Both the position numbers and the translations under genes were made by a program. The notes under the pieces were generated by a model. That model searched no databases. It saw nothing but the letters and a program-made list of their open reading frames with translations, and was not told where the DNA came from. From NCBI GenBank assembly GCA_027006055.1, contig JALTKX010000220.1, positions 1-41,563 on the forward strand: a stretch of 41,563 nucleotides of DNA, read 5' to 3'. Shown piece after piece: positions 41,412 to 41,563 of this stretch. Within the stretch, counting starts at the first letter, position 1. Each line of letters begins with the position of its first letter. The stretch is from Calditrichia bacterium (lineage in GTDB: Bacteria > Calditrichota > Calditrichia > Calditrichales > J004).

Positions 41412-41563
41412 TTATACGCGGGAAATAAAAACCCGCAAATTAAGACCCAGGGCTTTAACATAATTCCTTAAGGTGGACAGGCGTATATCTTCCGAGTGGT
41501 TTTCCATGCGCGAGATGGCGGATTTTTTTGTGTTAAGCCTGCGGGCCAGTTCTTCCTGTGTTA
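41412..41563 (-). CDS. Cro/C1-type (XRE) HTH protein, C-terminal part, antitoxin-like
   Basis: The start lies beyond the right edge of the window; the frame is open to base 41561 and stops at TAA 41412-41414. The 49 visible residues hold a Cro/C1 helix-turn-helix: [20 protein letters not shown], then a third helix ([14 protein letters not shown]), then a C-terminal strand NLRVFISRV. This compact HTH followed by a short beta-strand is typical of HigA/RelB-like antitoxins encoded after a HigB toxin. The toxin would lie just outside the window, so the toxin-antitoxin role is inferred. Confidence 0.8.
   Translation of the reverse strand, partial: TQEELARRLNTKKSAISRMENHSEDIRLSTLRNYVKALGLNLRVFISRV

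Overview
The window looks like a chromosome segment of a Gram-negative, non-model bacterium, most likely from the FCB superphylum (a Calditrichota- or Marinimicrobia-like lineage is my guess; sequence alone cannot settle it). The envelope is diderm: a TonB-dependent receptor, lipoproteins, an alpha-2-macroglobulin/PBP1C pair, a CpoB/YbgF-like protein and a Tricorn-like exported peptidase. Several intergenic regions carry the TAnnTTTG -7 motif known from Bacteroidetes promoters, yet many genes also have strong GGAGG-type ribosome binding sites, which true Bacteroidetes mostly lack. No rRNA, tRNA, CRISPR array or insertion sequence was seen. The window opens inside serA and closes inside a Cro/C1-type HTH gene.

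Layout. 1-1263: 3' end of serA, overlapped by an LD-carboxypeptidase gene (ldcA). 1330-2315: remnant of a type II restriction-modification system, with a wrecked DNA methyltransferase gene directly followed by an intact BglII-family endonuclease. 2385-10291: alpha-2-macroglobulin plus pbpC, translationally coupled. 10364-10492: a possible gene scar. 10659-18237: apparent operon purN-purH-mreB-mreC-mreD-mrdA-rodA, joining the last steps of purine synthesis to the rod-shape elongation machinery. 18327-21371: a YbgF/CpoB-like lipoprotein, a small MerR-like regulator (minus), the Fe-S carrier Mrp (minus) and an unrecognised two-domain beta-rich protein (minus). 21537-27500: a thioredoxin-like protein, a Tricorn-like S41 peptidase, a TPR protein and a two-TM membrane protein, all plus.

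27497-32110 (minus): a thiamine salvage operon. A TPP riboswitch and an intrinsic terminator precede a TonB-dependent receptor, thiamine pyrophosphokinase and an SSS-family sodium symporter. The likely scheme is outer-membrane uptake, inner-membrane symport and trapping as TPP, shut off by TPP. 32165-34494: a coiled-coil protein divergent from a response regulator whose output is a PATAN domain and a metallo-beta-lactamase-fold ODP-like domain that has lost most metal ligands. 34625-35932: an APC-family permease. 35993-39711 (minus): a five-gene cluster, HAL2-like phosphatase, SuhB-like phosphatase, PRPP synthetase, TPR protein and MutT, with a nucleotide and phosphate-ester theme. 39850-41106 (minus): a type II NADH dehydrogenase.

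Most interesting: the restriction enzyme without a working methyltransferase (with no AGATCT site found by eye), the degenerate ODP sensor on a response regulator, the SSS transporter in a TPP-riboswitch operon, and the mixed FCB-promoter/strong-SD signature.
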